Source: Limiplasma sp036645955
GTDB lineage: Bacteria > Bacillota > Clostridia > Christensenellales > Aristaeellaceae
NCBI GenBank assembly: GCA_036645955.1
Contig: JAVXND010000009.1
Span: 7,319 to 71,318, forward strand
Direction of reading: 5' to 3'
Length of the DNA: 64,000 bases
In this document: positions 33,848 to 41,482 of the stretch, in pieces
How positions within the stretch are numbered: position 1 is the first letter of the stretch
How the letters are laid out: each line of letters opens with the position of its first letter
Position numbers and translations under genes: made by a program
Notes under the pieces: model-generated
Database searches by the model: none
Told to the model about the DNA's origin: nothing
The model's input: only the letters and a program-made list of their open reading frames with translations

Positions 33848-34606
33848 TCAAAACAGCTCCAAATCCGCAAAAGCCTCACAGCCCAAGCAGGTTGGATTGC
33901 CCATCAGCGTCAGCACCACATGGTTTTTAGCAAGGCAATCCATATCGCTGCCTGCCTCTGGGTGCTCGGTCACACTGCCATCAAGCAACCAATAGTATGT
34001 ACCCGCACGCGGAGATTCACGGCGCTCATAGCCGTCAATAAAGTTGCCCACGGAAAGGGGCGCATACACGGGCTTTTGGAGCTGTTCAGCCGCTACGTTG
34101 GGCGCGTTGATGTTTAAAATGGTACATGGCGGCGTTTTTTTCTTATGGTAGCGCTCCGCCACTTCAATGGTAAAGTTTGCTAAATGGTCGATCATGGCTT
34201 GGCTTGCCTCATGGTGAATGGAAGTGGCTATGGAGGGCAAGCGGTTGATTGCGCCTTCCATTGCCGCGCCGACAGTGCCGCTGTAATGCACCGCCATGCC
34301 TGCATTGTAGCCATTGTTAATGCCCGAAATCAGCACATCCACAGGCTCCTTGACCAGCTCAAAAAGGCCGATGCGCACGCAATCCACTGGCGAGCCGGTA
34401 ATGGAAAACGCCTGCGAGCCTTCCCCCTGTACAGGATAAGGCTCCACATAAATGGGCTCTGTCAAGGTAAAACGGTGGCTTGCCGCGCTTTGCTGTGTGC
34501 GCGGTGCGCACATGCTCACCCTATGTCCGCGCAAAACAGCGGCGTGAAACAACGCCATAATGCCCTTTGCGCCAATGCCATCATCATTGACCAAAAAAAT
34601 ATGCAT
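33848..34606 (-). CDS. surE: 5'/3'-nucleotidase SurE
   Basis: SurE is a metal-dependent phosphatase acting on nucleoside monophosphates. The 252-residue protein shows the metal-binding LVNDDGIG (Asp8 and Asp9), APRTQQSAASH and SGINNGYNAG, the diagnostic motifs. ATG at 34606 was chosen for GGAGG 6 nt upstream. It sits between the rpiR-type gene and a small membrane protein, all on the minus strand. Confidence 0.93.
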   Translation of the reverse strand: MHIFLVNDDGIGAKGIMALFHAAVLRGHRVSMCAPRTQQSAASHRFTLTEPIYVEPYPVQGEGSQAFSITGSPVDCVRIGLFELVKEPVDVLISGINNGYNAGMAVHYSGTVGAAMEGAINRLPSIATSIHHEASQAMIDHLANFTIEVAERYHKKKTPPCTILNINAPNVAAEQLQKPVYAPLSVGNFIDGYERRESPRAGTYYWLLDGSVTEHPEAGSDMDCLAKNHVVLTLMGNPTCLGCEAFADLELF

Positions 34607-34621
34607 GAAAGACCTCCTCAT

Positions 34622-34960
34622 TCAACGCTTCAGATTTCCCGTAACGGCATCCACCAGTGTGCGTGCAATATTGATCGCAACCGCCACCGCCAGTGCCCAC
34701 CAATAGCTTTCAAAGATCACGCTGTTTTTGATAAAACCCGCCGCTGTCCAAACCAGCCATGCATCCACAGCCACGTTCAGAAGGCCAAGGGTGCAAAAGT
34801 TCAGCACAGACAAAATCAACCGCATCAGGGGTCTAAGTGCGGTATAGATCACGGCCAAAATCAACCCGACAAGTGCGGCGTTGGCGTATTCCACCACCTT
34901 CACACCATCCATCAGGTAGCCGCAAAGCGGTATGGCGGCCACAGTTATCACAAAGCGCAT
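34622..34960 (-). CDS. Small four-span membrane protein (YvlD / phage holin IV superfamily)
   Basis: The 112-residue protein has four hydrophobic spans with the arrangement of the PF04020-type family (B. subtilis YvlD): MRFVITVAAIPLCGYLMDGV, AALVGLILAVIYTALRPLMR, LSVLNFCTLGLLNVAVDAWL and a last span near WWALAVAVAINIAR. Despite the holin name these are mostly chromosomal membrane proteins of unknown role. ATG at 34960 has GGAG 8 nt upstream; ATG at 34975 is the alternative. Confidence 0.8.
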   Translation of the reverse strand: MRFVITVAAIPLCGYLMDGVKVVEYANAALVGLILAVIYTALRPLMRLILSVLNFCTLGLLNVAVDAWLVWTAAGFIKNSVIFESYWWALAVAVAINIARTLVDAVTGNLKR

Positions 34961-35033
34961 TACGCCCGCTCCCATCAAGACCGCCCCTTTCCCCGCCCCT
35001 TGCGGTTTACAGCGTTTTTGGCACCCAGCTTCT

Positions 35034-35039
35034 ATTATA
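35034..35039 (-). promoter_or_regulatory. Extended -10 promoter of the YvlD-like/surE transcript
   Basis: The minus strand reads TGTGC-TATAAT with a TG element and a weak -35. It is about 75 nt upstream of the YvlD-like start. Confidence 0.5.
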
Positions 35040-35165
35040 GCACATTTCCATCTGCCGTGCATGCCTATGCATGCATTTGGAAAGGCTAAACGTGAACGCG
35101 CTTATGCGCTTGGCATAGGATAAGGCAAGGGCAGCGGCGTTTTCCGCTCCCTGCGGAGGAATTGC

Positions 35166-35375
35166 GTGAAAAGCAAGTTTTTTAAAGATACCCAAGGTTT
35201 GGAATCCGCCTTCGAGCTATGTTCCCCTGAAAAGGTAAGCGTTTGCCTGCGCCTAAGCAAATGTGCCTACGATTATGCGCTCAGGCAATCCACCCTTCTG
35301 GGCTTTACCAGCGGCGAATACATGGAACAGCTATTGCTTCGCGAGCGTGAAAGGGACCCCGAGCGTTTGATGTAA
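35166..35375 (+). CDS. Small protein with ribbon-helix-helix-like sequence
   Basis: The 69-residue protein begins at GTG with GGAGG 6 nt upstream. Its centre, EKVSVCLRLSKCAYDYALRQ and LLGFTSGEYMEQLLLRE, has a short strand followed by two helices, like ribbon-helix-helix DNA-binding proteins and antitoxins. No toxin gene is adjacent. It is the only plus-strand gene between 25.8 and 51.4 kb, divergent from the YvlD-like gene and convergent with the next one. Function unknown. Confidence 0.6.
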   Translation: MKSKFFKDTQGLESAFELCSPEKVSVCLRLSKCAYDYALRQSTLLGFTSGEYMEQLLLRERERDPERLM

Positions 35376-35383
35376 CCGACTTC

Positions 35384-35767
35384 CTAGCGTTTTCGGTTCA
35401 TAAGCCCCGTCACCGCCAAGAAGCCCATGACCGTGCTTTCCACAAGCACCACCTGTGCATTGATGGTAATCAAGCTCAGCAGCAGCGGTGAATGAAGCAC
35501 TTCAATGGTTTCTAAATACTGATAGAGAAGCATGCAAAGCAGCAAGCCCGCGCCCGCAAACAGCCAAGCCGTAAGCCCGTTGTTTCTGGACTTGATCCCC
35601 GCCAGCGGCGGCACAAGGGAAAGGCATGCCCCCAGCAGCAGACCCTTTAGCAAAAAAGAAAAGAAGCTTGAAGCGCCCAGCCAGCTGTCCAGGAGGCGAA
35701 ACAGCACGCAGGTGAGCATGCAAAGCAGCAAGGGGCAAAGCGCCGCCACCAGCTTTCTCAGCAGCAT
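35384..35767 (-). CDS. Four-span membrane protein of unknown function
   Basis: The 127-residue protein has four hydrophobic spans (about 7-25, 38-58, 66-84 and 95-120) and ends GLMNRKR. I do not recognise a family. It overlaps the end of trmD by 10 bp and has GGAGG 7 nt before its ATG, within trmD, so it belongs to the SRP/ribosome operon. In many Firmicutes rplS occupies this place. Confidence 0.7.
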   Translation of the reverse strand: MLLRKLVAALCPLLLCMLTCVLFRLLDSWLGASSFFSFLLKGLLLGACLSLVPPLAGIKSRNNGLTAWLFAGAGLLLCMLLYQYLETIEVLHSPLLLSLITINAQVVLVESTVMGFLAVTGLMNRKR

Positions 35768-36504
35768 GGCGCATCCTCCTCCTGCAAAAGCGCAAGGGTA
35801 GCCAAACGCTCCTTCTCGCTCATGGGCGCTGACGCAAACAAATCAGGACGAACGCGCAGGGTGCACAAAAGCGCTTGCTGTCTGCGCCACGCCTTGATTT
35901 TTGCGTGATCTCCATTTAACAGCACTTCAGGCGCTTCTACATTTTCAAAGCTACGCGGGCGCGTATATTGCGGATATTCAAGCAAGCCGTCTGTAAAGCT
36001 CTCCTCGGCGGTGCTATCCACACTGCCGAGCACGCCGGGCACATAACGCGCCACCGCATCGCAAAGCGCCATGGCCGCCAGCTCGCCGCCCGTTAATACA
36101 AAATCGCCCAGCGAAATTTCTTCGTCCACACATTGGTCAATGGCTCTTTGATCCACGCCCTCATAATGCCCGCAAAGCAGCACCAAACCCTCCTGCTTGG
36201 AAAGCTCCCCAACCATTTTCTGTGTAAGGGGCTTCCCGCGCGGGCTTAAATAGATGCACGATCCGCCAAAGCCCTGTTCACGCGCGCTTTTGATCGCGTC
36301 ACAAATGGGCTGTGCCAGCATGACCATGCCCGCACCGCCGCCAAAGGGGTAGTCGTCCGTATTTTTATGCTTTTTTTCGCTGAAGGGGCGGATATCCATC
36401 GGCCGTATATCCATCAGCCCCTCCTGCTGTGCGCGCCCGATAATGCTTGATTGCAAAAAGCTATCAAACATCTCTGGAAACAGTGTCAAAATCGCTATCT
36501 TCAT
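35758..36504 (-). CDS. trmD: tRNA (guanine37-N1)-methyltransferase
   Basis: TrmD makes m1G37, which prevents frameshifting. The 248-residue protein shows the SPOUT knot motifs: KIAILTLFPEMFDSFLQSSI at the start, FGGGAGMVM, IYLSPRGKPL, LLCGHYEGVDQRAI and EEISLGDFVLTGGE. It overlaps rimM by 41 bp in another frame; GAGG lies 9 nt before its ATG. Order rimM-trmD is conserved across bacteria. Confidence 0.96.
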   Translation of the reverse strand: MKIAILTLFPEMFDSFLQSSIIGRAQQEGLMDIRPMDIRPFSEKKHKNTDDYPFGGGAGMVMLAQPICDAIKSAREQGFGGSCIYLSPRGKPLTQKMVGELSKQEGLVLLCGHYEGVDQRAIDQCVDEEISLGDFVLTGGELAAMALCDAVARYVPGVLGSVDSTAEESFTDGLLEYPQYTRPRSFENVEAPEVLLNGDHAKIKAWRRQQALLCTLRVRPDLFASAPMSEKERLATLALLQEEDAPCC

Positions 36505-37018
36505 AAAGTGCCACCTCGCTCAGTTTGCTTTCGTCCAGCACAATCCTCCCGTTTTCCGCGTCCGTGGTAAGCAGTACGGTTTTCAGTGCAGGCACCATGA
36601 GCGTGCCGTGCGGGGTGGTAAACACAAACACATCCACGCCGCCTGGCGTGAGCACTTCCTTCAAGGTGCCAAGCACATTTCCCTTGGTATCAAAGGCGGT
36701 TGCGCCCAAAATATCGGCAATAAAAACCTCATCCTGATGCAATCTGCGTGCATGCGCACGGTCAATATAAAGCTTTACACCACGGTATTTTTCCGCTTCA
36801 TTACGGTCTGAAACCCCTTCAAGGGTTAAAAACACATCATCCTGCTGCACGCGTGCACCAGTGATGCTTACGCTTTGATAATTGCCCTGCTCCAGACGGT
36901 AAGCGGCATTCAGCGATAAAAAGCGCTCAGGATCGTCTGTATAATGGCGCAGCTTCACTTCTCCGCGAATGCCCTGCGGGCGCACAATTTCGCCCAATAG
37001 CAAATACTCCTGTTTCAA
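36464..37018 (-). CDS. rimM: Ribosome maturation factor RimM
   Basis: RimM helps assemble the 30S head around S19. The 184-residue protein has an N-terminal RimM barrel (LLGEIVRPQGIRGEVKLRHY, LTLEGVSDRNEAEKYRGVKL) and a C-terminal PRC-barrel (GTLKEVLTPGGVDVFVFT, GTLMVPALKTVLL). The start was set at TTG 37018 because GGAG lies 8 nt upstream and the conserved sequence begins right after it; the longer frame runs into an intergenic hairpin. Confidence 0.93.
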   Translation of the reverse strand: MKQEYLLLGEIVRPQGIRGEVKLRHYTDDPERFLSLNAAYRLEQGNYQSVSITGARVQQDDVFLTLEGVSDRNEAEKYRGVKLYIDRAHARRLHQDEVFIADILGATAFDTKGNVLGTLKEVLTPGGVDVFVFTTPHGTLMVPALKTVLLTTDAENGRIVLDESKLSEVALYEDSDFDTVSRDV

Positions 37019-37041
37019 AAGCTCCGCTCCTTTACCATAAA

Positions 37042-37092
37042 CCAATGGGCGCATCGAGGCTCTGCCTCGCAAAGCCCCGCTGCGCCCATTGG
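37042..37092 (-). promoter_or_regulatory. Two-tier hairpin between khpA and rimM
   Basis: CCAATGGGCGCA (37042-37053) pairs with TGCGCCCATTGG (37081-37092), a perfect 12-bp stem. Within it GAGGC-TCT-GCCTC (about 37056-37068) forms a second hairpin. There is no T run, so it may be a processing or translational element between the rpsP-khpA and rimM-trmD parts of the operon. Confidence 0.55.
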
Positions 37093-37101
37093 CATGCGGT
37101 T

Positions 37102-37329
37102 TTACTGAATTTCAACAAATACCGGCTTTTGATCCTTGGCAGTAGCGGCGCGAACCACGGCGCGAAGCGCCTTTGCAATGCGGCCCTGCTTGCCGATGAC
37201 CTTGCCCATATCCTCAGGCGCGACGTGCAATTCCAAAATGGTTGCTTCCGGCCCGACGGTCTCCTGCACTGTCACGGCGTCCGCGTTTTCCACCAGTGAA
37301 CGGGCGATGTACTCAACGAGCTCTTTCAT
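37102..37329 (-). CDS. khpA: KH-domain RNA-binding protein KhpA
   Basis: The 75-residue protein is one KH domain: MKELVEYIARSLVENADAVT, then ELHVAPEDMGKVIGKQGRIAKALR with the GxxG loop (GKQG) at about residues 46-49. KhpA with KhpB binds many RNAs and influences cell division and shape in Firmicutes. It lies 5 bp after rpsP, its standard place. Confidence 0.93.
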   Translation of the reverse strand: MKELVEYIARSLVENADAVTVQETVGPEATILELHVAPEDMGKVIGKQGRIAKALRAVVRAATAKDQKPVFVEIQ

Positions 37330-37334
37330 TCGTC

Positions 37335-37583
37335 TTAGCCCTCGATGATGCCGCTCTTTTTAAGCAGCACGCGTGCGATATCGGTGGGTTGTGCGCCAGT
37401 GCTCAGCCATTTTTTGGCGCGCTCTGCGTCAATTTTGATGGTGGAAGGCTCGGTCATGGGATCATAAAAACCGATTTCTTCAATAAAGCGACCATCGCGG
37501 GGGCTACGGATGTCAGCCACAACCACGCGGTAGAAAGGCTTCTTTTTCATACCCATTCTCTTTAAACGAATTTTAACAGACAT
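37335..37583 (-). CDS. rpsP: 30S ribosomal protein S16
   Basis: This 82-residue protein has the S16 signature at its start: SVKIRLKRMGMKKKPFYRVV, then VADIRSPRDGRFIEEIGFYD. GGAGG lies 7 nt before the ATG. It sits between ffh and khpA in the conserved operon. Confidence 0.97.
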   Translation of the reverse strand: MSVKIRLKRMGMKKKPFYRVVVADIRSPRDGRFIEEIGFYDPMTEPSTIKIDAERAKKWLSTGAQPTDIARVLLKKSGIIEG

Positions 37584-37649
37584 GTGTTTTCCTCCTAAAA
37601 AATATGTTTCGTGTACCTTTATCTGAAATCACAGGGTGATTACAGGCTT

Positions 37650-38975
37650 TTAAAACGGCATGCGCATTCTGCCTTTTTTGCCGCCGCGCCGCCCGCCCAT
37701 CATTTGCTTCATCATGGACTTGGCTTGCTCAAACTGGCGCATCAATGCGTTTACATCCTGCACCGTGGTGCCGCTGCCTGCCGCAATGCGCTTTCTGCGG
37801 CTGGCGTTTAATATGCCCGGATTGCGGCGTTCGCGCAGGGTCATGCTTCGAATAATGGCTTCGGGCTTTTTCATGGCGTTATCGTCGATTTCCACATCCG
37901 CCATTTTGTTTGAAACGCCCGGGAGCATGCTAAGCATGCTTTGCAGACCGCCCATTTTCTTCATTTGCTGCATTTGGCTCAAAAAGTCATCCAGTGAAAG
38001 CTCCTGCATGCTTTTTTTGCTGAGCTTTTCCACCGTTTCGCCGTCGAAGGCCTCTTGCGCCTTTTCAATCAGCGTCATTACATCGCCCATGCCCAAAATG
38101 CGGCTTGCCATGCGCTCGGGGTGAAAAGGCTCAATATCGCTTAGCTTTTCGCCTGTGCCGCTAAACTTAATGGGCTTGCCCACCACCGCTTTGATGCTCA
38201 GCGCCGCGCCGCCGCGCGTATCGCCGTCGAGCTTGGTTAAAATAACGCCGTCAATGCCCAATTGCTCATCGAAGGTTTTGGCAACGTTCACCGCGTCCTG
38301 ACCCGTCATAGCGTCTACAGTAAACAGAATTTCCTGCGGCTTTACCTCCGCTTTGATGCGGCGCAATTCCTCCATCAGCTCTGTATCAATGTGCAGACGG
38401 CCCGCGGTATCAATAATCAGCACATCGCGGCCATAGCTTCTGGCATGCTCCACCGCTTCCAGCGCGGTTTTGACAGGGTCCTGCGTGCCGTGCTCGTAAA
38501 CCGGGACATTGACCTGTGCGCCCACCACCTGCAATTGTTTGATGGCGGCAGGGCGATAAATATCGCATGCGGCCAAGAGCGGCTTCTTGCCTGTTTTTTG
38601 CAGATAATTGGCCAGCTTGCCCGCCATGGTGGTTTTGCCCGCGCCCTGCAAGCCGCAAAGCATGTAGATGGTGGGCACGCTGGAGGACCATGTAAGCCTT
38701 GCGTTTTCCGTACCCATCAAAGCGGTCATTTCTTCATTGACAATTTTGATGACCTGCTGTGCGGGGGAAAGGCTGTCCAGCACCTGCTGACCCACGCAAC
38801 GCTCGGTTACCTTTTTGCAAAAATCCTTAACAACCAAATAGTGAACGTCTGCTTCCAAGAGTGCCACGCGCACCTCGCGCATGCCCTCCTTCACGGCCGC
38901 TTCGGTGAGCTTGCCGTGCTTTGTAAGCTTGGAGAGCGCAACGGACAGCTTTTGGCTGAGTCCCTCAAAGGCCAT
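37650..38975 (-). CDS. ffh: Signal recognition particle GTPase Ffh
   Basis: Ffh binds SRP RNA and signal sequences and targets membrane proteins. The 441-residue protein has an N domain, a GTPase domain with GLQGAGKTT (about 106-114), DTAGRLHID and TKLDGDTRGGAALS, and a methionine-rich M domain ending in a Gly/Arg-rich tail (MMGGRRGGKKGRMRM). It overlaps ylxM by 11 bp and has a GGGGGAG site. Confidence 0.97.
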   Translation of the reverse strand: MAFEGLSQKLSVALSKLTKHGKLTEAAVKEGMREVRVALLEADVHYLVVKDFCKKVTERCVGQQVLDSLSPAQQVIKIVNEEMTALMGTENARLTWSSSVPTIYMLCGLQGAGKTTMAGKLANYLQKTGKKPLLAACDIYRPAAIKQLQVVGAQVNVPVYEHGTQDPVKTALEAVEHARSYGRDVLIIDTAGRLHIDTELMEELRRIKAEVKPQEILFTVDAMTGQDAVNVAKTFDEQLGIDGVILTKLDGDTRGGAALSIKAVVGKPIKFSGTGEKLSDIEPFHPERMASRILGMGDVMTLIEKAQEAFDGETVEKLSKKSMQELSLDDFLSQMQQMKKMGGLQSMLSMLPGVSNKMADVEIDDNAMKKPEAIIRSMTLRERRNPGILNASRRKRIAAGSGTTVQDVNALMRQFEQAKSMMKQMMGGRRGGKKGRMRMPF

Positions 38976-39384
38976 GGTCGTTCTCCCCCTCTTCCTGTTG
39001 ACGAATGGTTTGCGCTACCAGCGCAAGTGCCGCTTGCACCGTCTGACCAGCCTCTATCGGCAAAGCGCTTGACTGAACGCTTTTGAGCAGCTCGCCTATT
39101 TGCGCAAGGCTCCGCAGAAGCTCGTTTGTTCTTTCCACACCGCCAAGCAGCTCCTCGTAGCGCCGCAATTTTTGCGCAGAACGGGTAATCAGCTCGTGGA
39201 TGTTTTGGCGGCTCACTTCAAATTGCTCCGCAATTTCGCCGAGCGAAAGGTCTTCCTCATAGTGGAGGCGAAGCGCCTCGCGCTGTTTTTGCGTGAGCAA
39301 GCCGCCGTAATAGGCGCACAGGGTGCCGATTTCCACGCTTTGCTCAAGCCTATGTTCCGTTTCCGTTTCAATGGGCTTACTCAT
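38965..39384 (-). CDS. ylxM: YlxM-family putative DNA-binding protein
   Basis: The 139-residue protein has a SigA-region-4-like helix-turn-helix (LTQKQREALRLHYEEDLSLG, IAEQFEVSRQNIHELITRSAQ, about 30-75), as in YlxM/p13 proteins encoded just before ffh in Firmicutes. In streptococci YlxM modulates SRP; its C-terminal half here (about 80-139) is longer than in Bacillus. It is the first gene of the SRP operon, with a TTGACA-17-TATGCT promoter 48 nt upstream of its start. Confidence 0.9.
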   Translation of the reverse strand: MSKPIETETEHRLEQSVEIGTLCAYYGGLLTQKQREALRLHYEEDLSLGEIAEQFEVSRQNIHELITRSAQKLRRYEELLGGVERTNELLRSLAQIGELLKSVQSSALPIEAGQTVQAALALVAQTIRQQEEGENDHGL

Positions 39385-39431
39385 GCGCGCTCCTTTGCGG
39401 CTATCAAGCGTTTGTTCTTGACAGCTCGAAA

Positions 39432-39460
39432 AGCATACACTTTTTGTATGAGATTGTCAA
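39432..39460 (-). promoter_or_regulatory. Promoter of the ylxM-ffh-rpsP operon
   Basis: TTGACA (39455-39460), a 17-nt spacer and TATGCT (39432-39437) on the minus strand. Confidence 0.75.
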
Positions 39461-39490
39461 GTGCTTTTGTTTGACAGGTTCGGCTATGCT

Positions 39491-41320
39491 TTATTGCTTT
39501 GCCAGCTTCTGCGCACCCAATATCTGCATGAATTCTTCCCCTGTAATGCTTTCGTTTTCATAGAGCACATTTGCCAGCTCATGCAATTTTTCTTCGTTTT
39601 CCTTCAAAATGCGCATGGCCTTGTCGTGCTGCTCGGCAATCAGCTTGCGCACCCTTACATCCACCGCGCCTTGCGTATCGGCGGAGCAGGCAAGGGAAGT
39701 GTCGCCGCCCATGTATTGGTTGGTAACGGTTTCCATGGCTACCATGCCAAACTCCTCACTCATGCCAAAGCGGGTAATCATGGCGCGGGCAAGCTTGGTC
39801 GCCTGCTCAATATCGTTGGATGCGCCTGTGGTAATGGACTGAAAAACCAGCTCTTCCGCCGCGCGGCCGCCTGTGAAGGTGGCAATTTTGTTTTCGATTT
39901 CCTCCTTGCTCATGAGGAAATGCTCGCCTTCATCCACCTGCATGGTATAGCCCAACGCGCCAGAGGTACGCGGAACAATGGTGATTTTGTGCACAGGGGC
40001 AGAATCGTTCTGCTTTGCCGCCACCAACGCATGTCCAATTTCATGATAGGCCACAATGCGCTTTTCCTTATCCGACAAGATGCGGTTTTTCTTTTGATAG
40101 CCCGCGAGCACCACCTCGATGCTCTCTTCAAAATCCGCTTGAACCGCCACTTCACGATCCTCGCGCACCGCGCGAAGCGCCGCTTCGTTCACAATGTTGG
40201 CAAGCTCCGCGCCCGAGGTGCCCGCCGCAGAGCGTGCAATGGCTGAAAAATCGATGTTGTCATCGGTTTTGATCTTTTTGGCATGCACGCGAAGAATTTC
40301 CTCACGGCCCTTTAAGTCGGGAAGCTCCACAGGTACGCGGCGGTCAAAGCGCCCCGGCCGTAGGAGCGCGGGGTCAAGCGATTCGGGACGGTTGGTCGCC
40401 GCCAAAATCACAACGCCCTTGGTGCCGTCAAAGCCGTCCATTTCTGTGAGCAGCTGGTTGAGGGTTTGTTCGCGCTCATCGTTTCCGCCGATTTGCCCGT
40501 CGCGCTTTTTGCCGATGGCATCGATTTCGTCAATGAACACAATGCAGGGGGCTTTTTCGTTGGCTTGCTGAAACAGATCGCGAACCTTGGCCGCGCCCAT
40601 GCCCACAAACATCTGCACAAACTCCGAGCCTGAAATGGAAAAGAACGGTACATTTGCCTCACCTGCCACCGCCTTGGCCAACAGGGTTTTTCCTGTGCCC
40701 GGAGGGCCCACAAGCAGTGCGCCTTTGGGAAGCGCCGCGCCGATGGCCTTGTATTTATCTGGTTTATGCAAATAGCTGACAATTTCCGTGAGCAGCTCCT
40801 TGGCCTCGTCCTCCCCCGCCACATCGGAAAATTTAATGCCCGAATCCGACTTCACATACATTTTTGCGCCGTTTTTACTGCCGCCGAACATCATGGTGTT
40901 CGCGCCGCCCTTTTGGGACATCATCTTTTTAAACAGGAACTGCCCCACAAACATGAATAACAGCATCGGCAGCAGCCAAGATACCAAAAAGGATACCAGC
41001 GGCGAGGCTTGCGAAATAATCTCCGTCGCAAACTGTGCGCCCGAGGTATACAGTCGTTCAGTGAGCCCAATATCAAATACAGGGCCTGTTTTATAAATCT
41101 GCTTTTGGTCTTTATCGGTAAAAATGATCTGGTTGTTTTGAATGTCCACCAGCCCAATTTCTTTGTTTTCCGTCATGCGCATGAAGGTGCCGTAGTCCAC
41201 CTCCTGCACCTTTTTTTCCATAATCATGGGTTGGAACACAGCGTTAAATACCAGCAGTAACAGCAACGCGATGATGTAGTAGTAAATCAGTGGTTTTTTA
41301 GATGGTTGAACCTCTTTCAT
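39491..41320 (-). CDS. ftsH: ATP-dependent zinc metalloprotease FtsH
   Basis: FtsH degrades membrane and regulatory proteins. The 609-residue protein has two transmembrane spans (about 12-30 and 103-125) around an extracytoplasmic domain, an AAA module with GPPGTGKT (Lys about 211), IDEIDAIG and RPGRFDRRVPV, and a protease domain with the zinc motif HEIGH at about 426-430. Most homologues have HEAGH; the isoleucine is a mild variant. ATG at 41320 was chosen; the frame is open 42 nt further but that part covers the promoter. Confidence 0.96.
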   Translation of the reverse strand: MKEVQPSKKPLIYYYIIALLLLLVFNAVFQPMIMEKKVQEVDYGTFMRMTENKEIGLVDIQNNQIIFTDKDQKQIYKTGPVFDIGLTERLYTSGAQFATEIISQASPLVSFLVSWLLPMLLFMFVGQFLFKKMMSQKGGANTMMFGGSKNGAKMYVKSDSGIKFSDVAGEDEAKELLTEIVSYLHKPDKYKAIGAALPKGALLVGPPGTGKTLLAKAVAGEANVPFFSISGSEFVQMFVGMGAAKVRDLFQQANEKAPCIVFIDEIDAIGKKRDGQIGGNDEREQTLNQLLTEMDGFDGTKGVVILAATNRPESLDPALLRPGRFDRRVPVELPDLKGREEILRVHAKKIKTDDNIDFSAIARSAAGTSGAELANIVNEAALRAVREDREVAVQADFEESIEVVLAGYQKKNRILSDKEKRIVAYHEIGHALVAAKQNDSAPVHKITIVPRTSGALGYTMQVDEGEHFLMSKEEIENKIATFTGGRAAEELVFQSITTGASNDIEQATKLARAMITRFGMSEEFGMVAMETVTNQYMGGDTSLACSADTQGAVDVRVRKLIAEQHDKAMRILKENEEKLHELANVLYENESITGEEFMQILGAQKLAKQ

Positions 41321-41350
41321 ATCAAAGCACGCCCTTTCGCAGGATGAATC

Positions 41351-41356
41351 ATTATA
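41351..41356 (-). promoter_or_regulatory. Extended -10 promoter of ftsH
   Basis: The minus strand reads TGTGG-TATAAT (TG element present) with no good -35, about 30 nt before the start. Confidence 0.55.
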
Positions 41357-41482
41357 CCACAATCAGGGTTGTTTGGGTAGGGTTGTATTGGCAGAAGCGC
41401 TTTCGTTTTTGTTTGGTTTTTGTTTTCGGAAGAGCTGTTTGGCGGTGAAGGCGCGGCAGGCAAGGGCTTGTGAGCACGAATG

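Noticed and set aside
34184..35089. 301-residue plus-strand open frame
   Set aside because: It lies antisense to surE and the YvlD-like gene, has no ribosome site, and its product is rich in His, Cys and Gln in the manner of shadow frames.
38262..39086. 274-residue plus-strand open frame
   Set aside because: It is antisense to ffh and ylxM with no family resemblance.
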